From DASWKG01 sp036396755 (lineage in GTDB: Bacteria > Actinomycetota > UBA4738 > CALAEC01): a DNA stretch of 6,949 bases. Positions 5,384 through 6,949 of this stretch are shown in pieces. Below the pieces are notes generated by a model. That model was not told where the DNA came from. It made no database searches and saw only the letters and a list, made by a program, of their open reading frames with translations. Position numbers and translations under genes: made by a program. Every line of letters starts with the position of its first letter. Within the stretch, counting starts at the first letter, position 1. Where the stretch lies: the NCBI GenBank assembly GCA_036396755.1, contig DASWKG010000157.1:1-6949 (forward strand). The letters are read 5' to 3'.

Positions 5384-6949
5384 ATGCGGCCTCGTTACGT
5401 ATCGCTCGCCATCTCGCTAGCTCTCTTGGTTCCGCTCGCGATCCCCGGCACGGGCTCGGCGGGCCCCGACGCCGTCGCGCACGGCGTCACGTCCGCGAAC
5501 GTGGAGCACGTCCGCTTCGTGCCCTTCGAGAGCGGCTACAGCGCCACCGGCGCCCGGATCGTGGGGAACTACCTCTACGTGACCAGCTGGAAGAACATCT
5601 CGATCTACGACATCACCAACCGTGAGGACCCCCAGCTGATGAGCTACACGTCCTTCGCGGTCCCGACGGCGACGGACCCGACCCCCGACCCGCACCGCTT
5701 CGAGAACGAAGACCTGCCGACGAACGGCAAGATCCTCGTGTTCAGCGAGACGGGCGCCACCCTCGTCGGTGGCGGCAGCAACTTCCTCCGCGTCTACGAC
5801 GTGACCAACAAGGCCGCCCCGGTGCAGATCGCCAAGGTGAGCGGCATCGCCCAGCACACCATGACGTGCATCAACGACTGCGAGTACCTGTACGGCTCGA
5901 GCGGCAACATCATCGACCTCCGCACGCCGAGCAACCCCGTGCTCGTGGGGAGCTGGGCCTCGAAGGCCGGCGTGTCCGGCGGCCACGACGTGCGCGAGGT
6001 GGCCCCCGGTCTCGTCGCGGTGTCGAGCGGCCAGGGCGCGATCCTCGACGTCACCGACCCCGTGAACCCGGTGAAGCTCTCCATCACCGCCGGGACCGGC
6101 GCGAAGCCGGCCCACTCGACCTGGTGGGACGGCACGGACAGGTTCCTGCTGGGCGCGCAGGAGACGAACCTCAACCCGCGCTGCACCGACTCCATCGGCG
6201 CCACCACCACCTGGGACATGAGCGACTTCCGCAGCGGGACCTACTCGCGGCTCGACACCTGGCGTGCCAAGAGCGGCATGATCTTCGACGGCAGCCCCGT
6301 GGTGAACGGGCTGGGGTGCTCCTCGCACTGGCTCGAGGCGTCTCCCGCCTTCGACAACGGCGGCGTCTTCGCCCAGGGCTACTACGAGCACGGCGCCCGG
6401 TTCTTCAACGTCGACGGCGCGGGCAAGCTGCGCGAGGTCGGGTTCTTCCTGCCGCACGCCGGCTCCGTGTCGGCCGTGCACTGGGCGACCGACCGCGTCG
6501 TGTACGTGATCGACTACCTGCGCGGGTTCGACATCATCCGGTGGAAGGGCGCGCTCCCGAGCAGCCCCGATGCCGCCAACGCCGTCACCGAGCTTTCCGC
6601 GGCGGCCGACGGGAGCGTGTCGGGAACGGCCACGTTCCTCGGCGAGACCGCCACGAACCTGCTCGCCGAGGACCCGGCCGGTGACGGCCCGGTCAGCGCC
6701 GAGCACACCTCGACCGCCGGCGTCGACATCACCGAGCTCACCGTCTCCCAGCCGGACGCCTCCTACCCCGAGCTGATCGCCACCTTCAAGGTGTCGAACC
6801 TGCCGAACCCGGTGACGGGCATGCAGCCCGAGAACGTCCGCTACGTGTGGTCGTTCCTGGCCGGCGGCAAGGAGTGGTTCGTCCAGGCGAAGGCATCGGC
6901 CATCGCACAGTCCACCACCCTCGACGACCCAACCGGGGTCCCCGGCAAG
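5384..6949 (+). CDS. secreted LVIVD-repeat beta-propeller protein, 3'-truncated
   Basis: The frame is open from ATG 5384 to the last base (522 codons, no stop). Residues 1-26 form a signal peptide: MRPR, a hydrophobic stretch VSLAISLALLVPLAI, then a likely cut after GTGSA, so the protein acts outside the cytoplasm. Residues about 38-390 carry LVIVD-like repeats of the form 'hydrophobic-D-V/I-T-x-P-x': SIYDITNREDPQL (73-85), RVYDVTNKAAPVQI (136-149), IIDLRTPSNPVLVG (176-189), AILDVTDPVNPVKL (219-232), RFFNVDGAGKLREVG (339-353). These fit a beta-propeller. Cysteines at 162, 166, 267 and 312 may form disulfides. After a linker (about 390-428), a beta-rich domain begins with DPAGDGPVS (430-438) and continues past the edge; I do not recognise its family with confidence. 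LVIVD proteins are mostly uncharacterised surface or binding proteins, and no catalytic residues stand out. It may carry a C-terminal anchor beyond the window. Confidence 0.85.
   Translation, partial: MRPRYVSLAISLALLVPLAIPGTGSAGPDAVAHGVTSANVEHVRFVPFESGYSATGARIVGNYLYVTSWKNISIYDITNREDPQLMSYTSFAVPTATDPTPDPHRFENEDLPTNGKILVFSETGATLVGGGSNFLRVYDVTNKAAPVQIAKVSGIAQHTMTCINDCEYLYGSSGNIIDLRTPSNPVLVGSWASKAGVSGGHDVREVAPGLVAVSSGQGAILDVTDPVNPVKLSITAGTGAKPAHSTWWDGTDRFLLGAQETNLNPRCTDSIGATTTWDMSDFRSGTYSRLDTWRAKSGMIFDGSPVVNGLGCSSHWLEASPAFDNGGVFAQGYYEHGARFFNVDGAGKLREVGFFLPHAGSVSAVHWATDRVVYVIDYLRGFDIIRWKGALPSSPDAANAVTELSAAADGSVSGTATFLGETATNLLAEDPAGDGPVSAEHTSTAGVDITELTVSQPDASYPELIATFKVSNLPNPVTGMQPENVRYVWSFLAGGKEWFVQAKASAIAQSTTLDDPTGVPGK

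Noticed and set aside
4224..5420. 398-residue plus-strand frame across the minus-strand acyl-CoA dehydrogenase
   Set aside because: It shows no domain, runs through the intergenic inverted repeat, and the opposite strand encodes a complete acyl-CoA dehydrogenase.
5417..6706. 429-residue open frame antisense to the propeller gene
   Set aside because: It is Arg/Gly/Val/His-rich with no recognisable domain, and it lies opposite a gene with signal peptide, ribosome site and family repeats. Long antisense frames are expected at this GC content.

Overview
This is a very GC-rich, densely packed bacterial window. The base composition, the GTG starts and two TANNNT boxes placed 6 nt before start codons suggest an actinobacterium (Actinomycetota), possibly an uncultured or environmental lineage. 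I cannot place it below phylum from sequence alone. No RNA genes, mobile elements, CRISPR arrays or origins are visible.

Layout, left to right. (1) Positions 2-1672, plus strand: the 3' part of a CocE/NonD (peptidase S15-like) serine hydrolase whose start lies off the left edge. (2) After only a few dozen bases, a plus-strand operon of three overlapping genes runs from 1709 to 4124. It encodes a glutaryl-CoA dehydrogenase-type acyl-CoA dehydrogenase, a crotonase-fold enoyl-CoA hydratase/isomerase and a Rid (YjgF/UK114) family protein. It appears to start from a leaderless promoter. (3) A second acyl-CoA dehydrogenase lies on the minus strand at 5252-4125. It meets the operon stop-to-stop with no base between, inside a perfect 18-bp palindrome. 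It too appears leaderless. (4) A 131-bp divergent intergenic region (5253-5383) holds a long inverted repeat. (5) From 5384 a secreted LVIVD-repeat beta-propeller protein starts with a textbook Shine-Dalgarno and signal peptide, and it runs off the right edge.

Function as a set: the operon suggests acyl-CoA catabolism. A GCDH-type enzyme converts glutaryl-CoA (from lysine, tryptophan or aromatic degradation) to crotonyl-CoA, and a crotonase could hydrate that product. However, the crotonase lacks both canonical catalytic glutamates and the Rid protein lacks the deaminase arginine. The downstream chemistry may therefore not be the textbook route. The flanking hydrolase and propeller protein have no obvious link to it.

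The most notable signals are the two matching leaderless promoters, the palindrome shared by two stop codons, the operator-like inverted repeat, and the pair of operon enzymes with missing canonical catalytic residues. I see no clearly new multi-gene defence or mobile system here.
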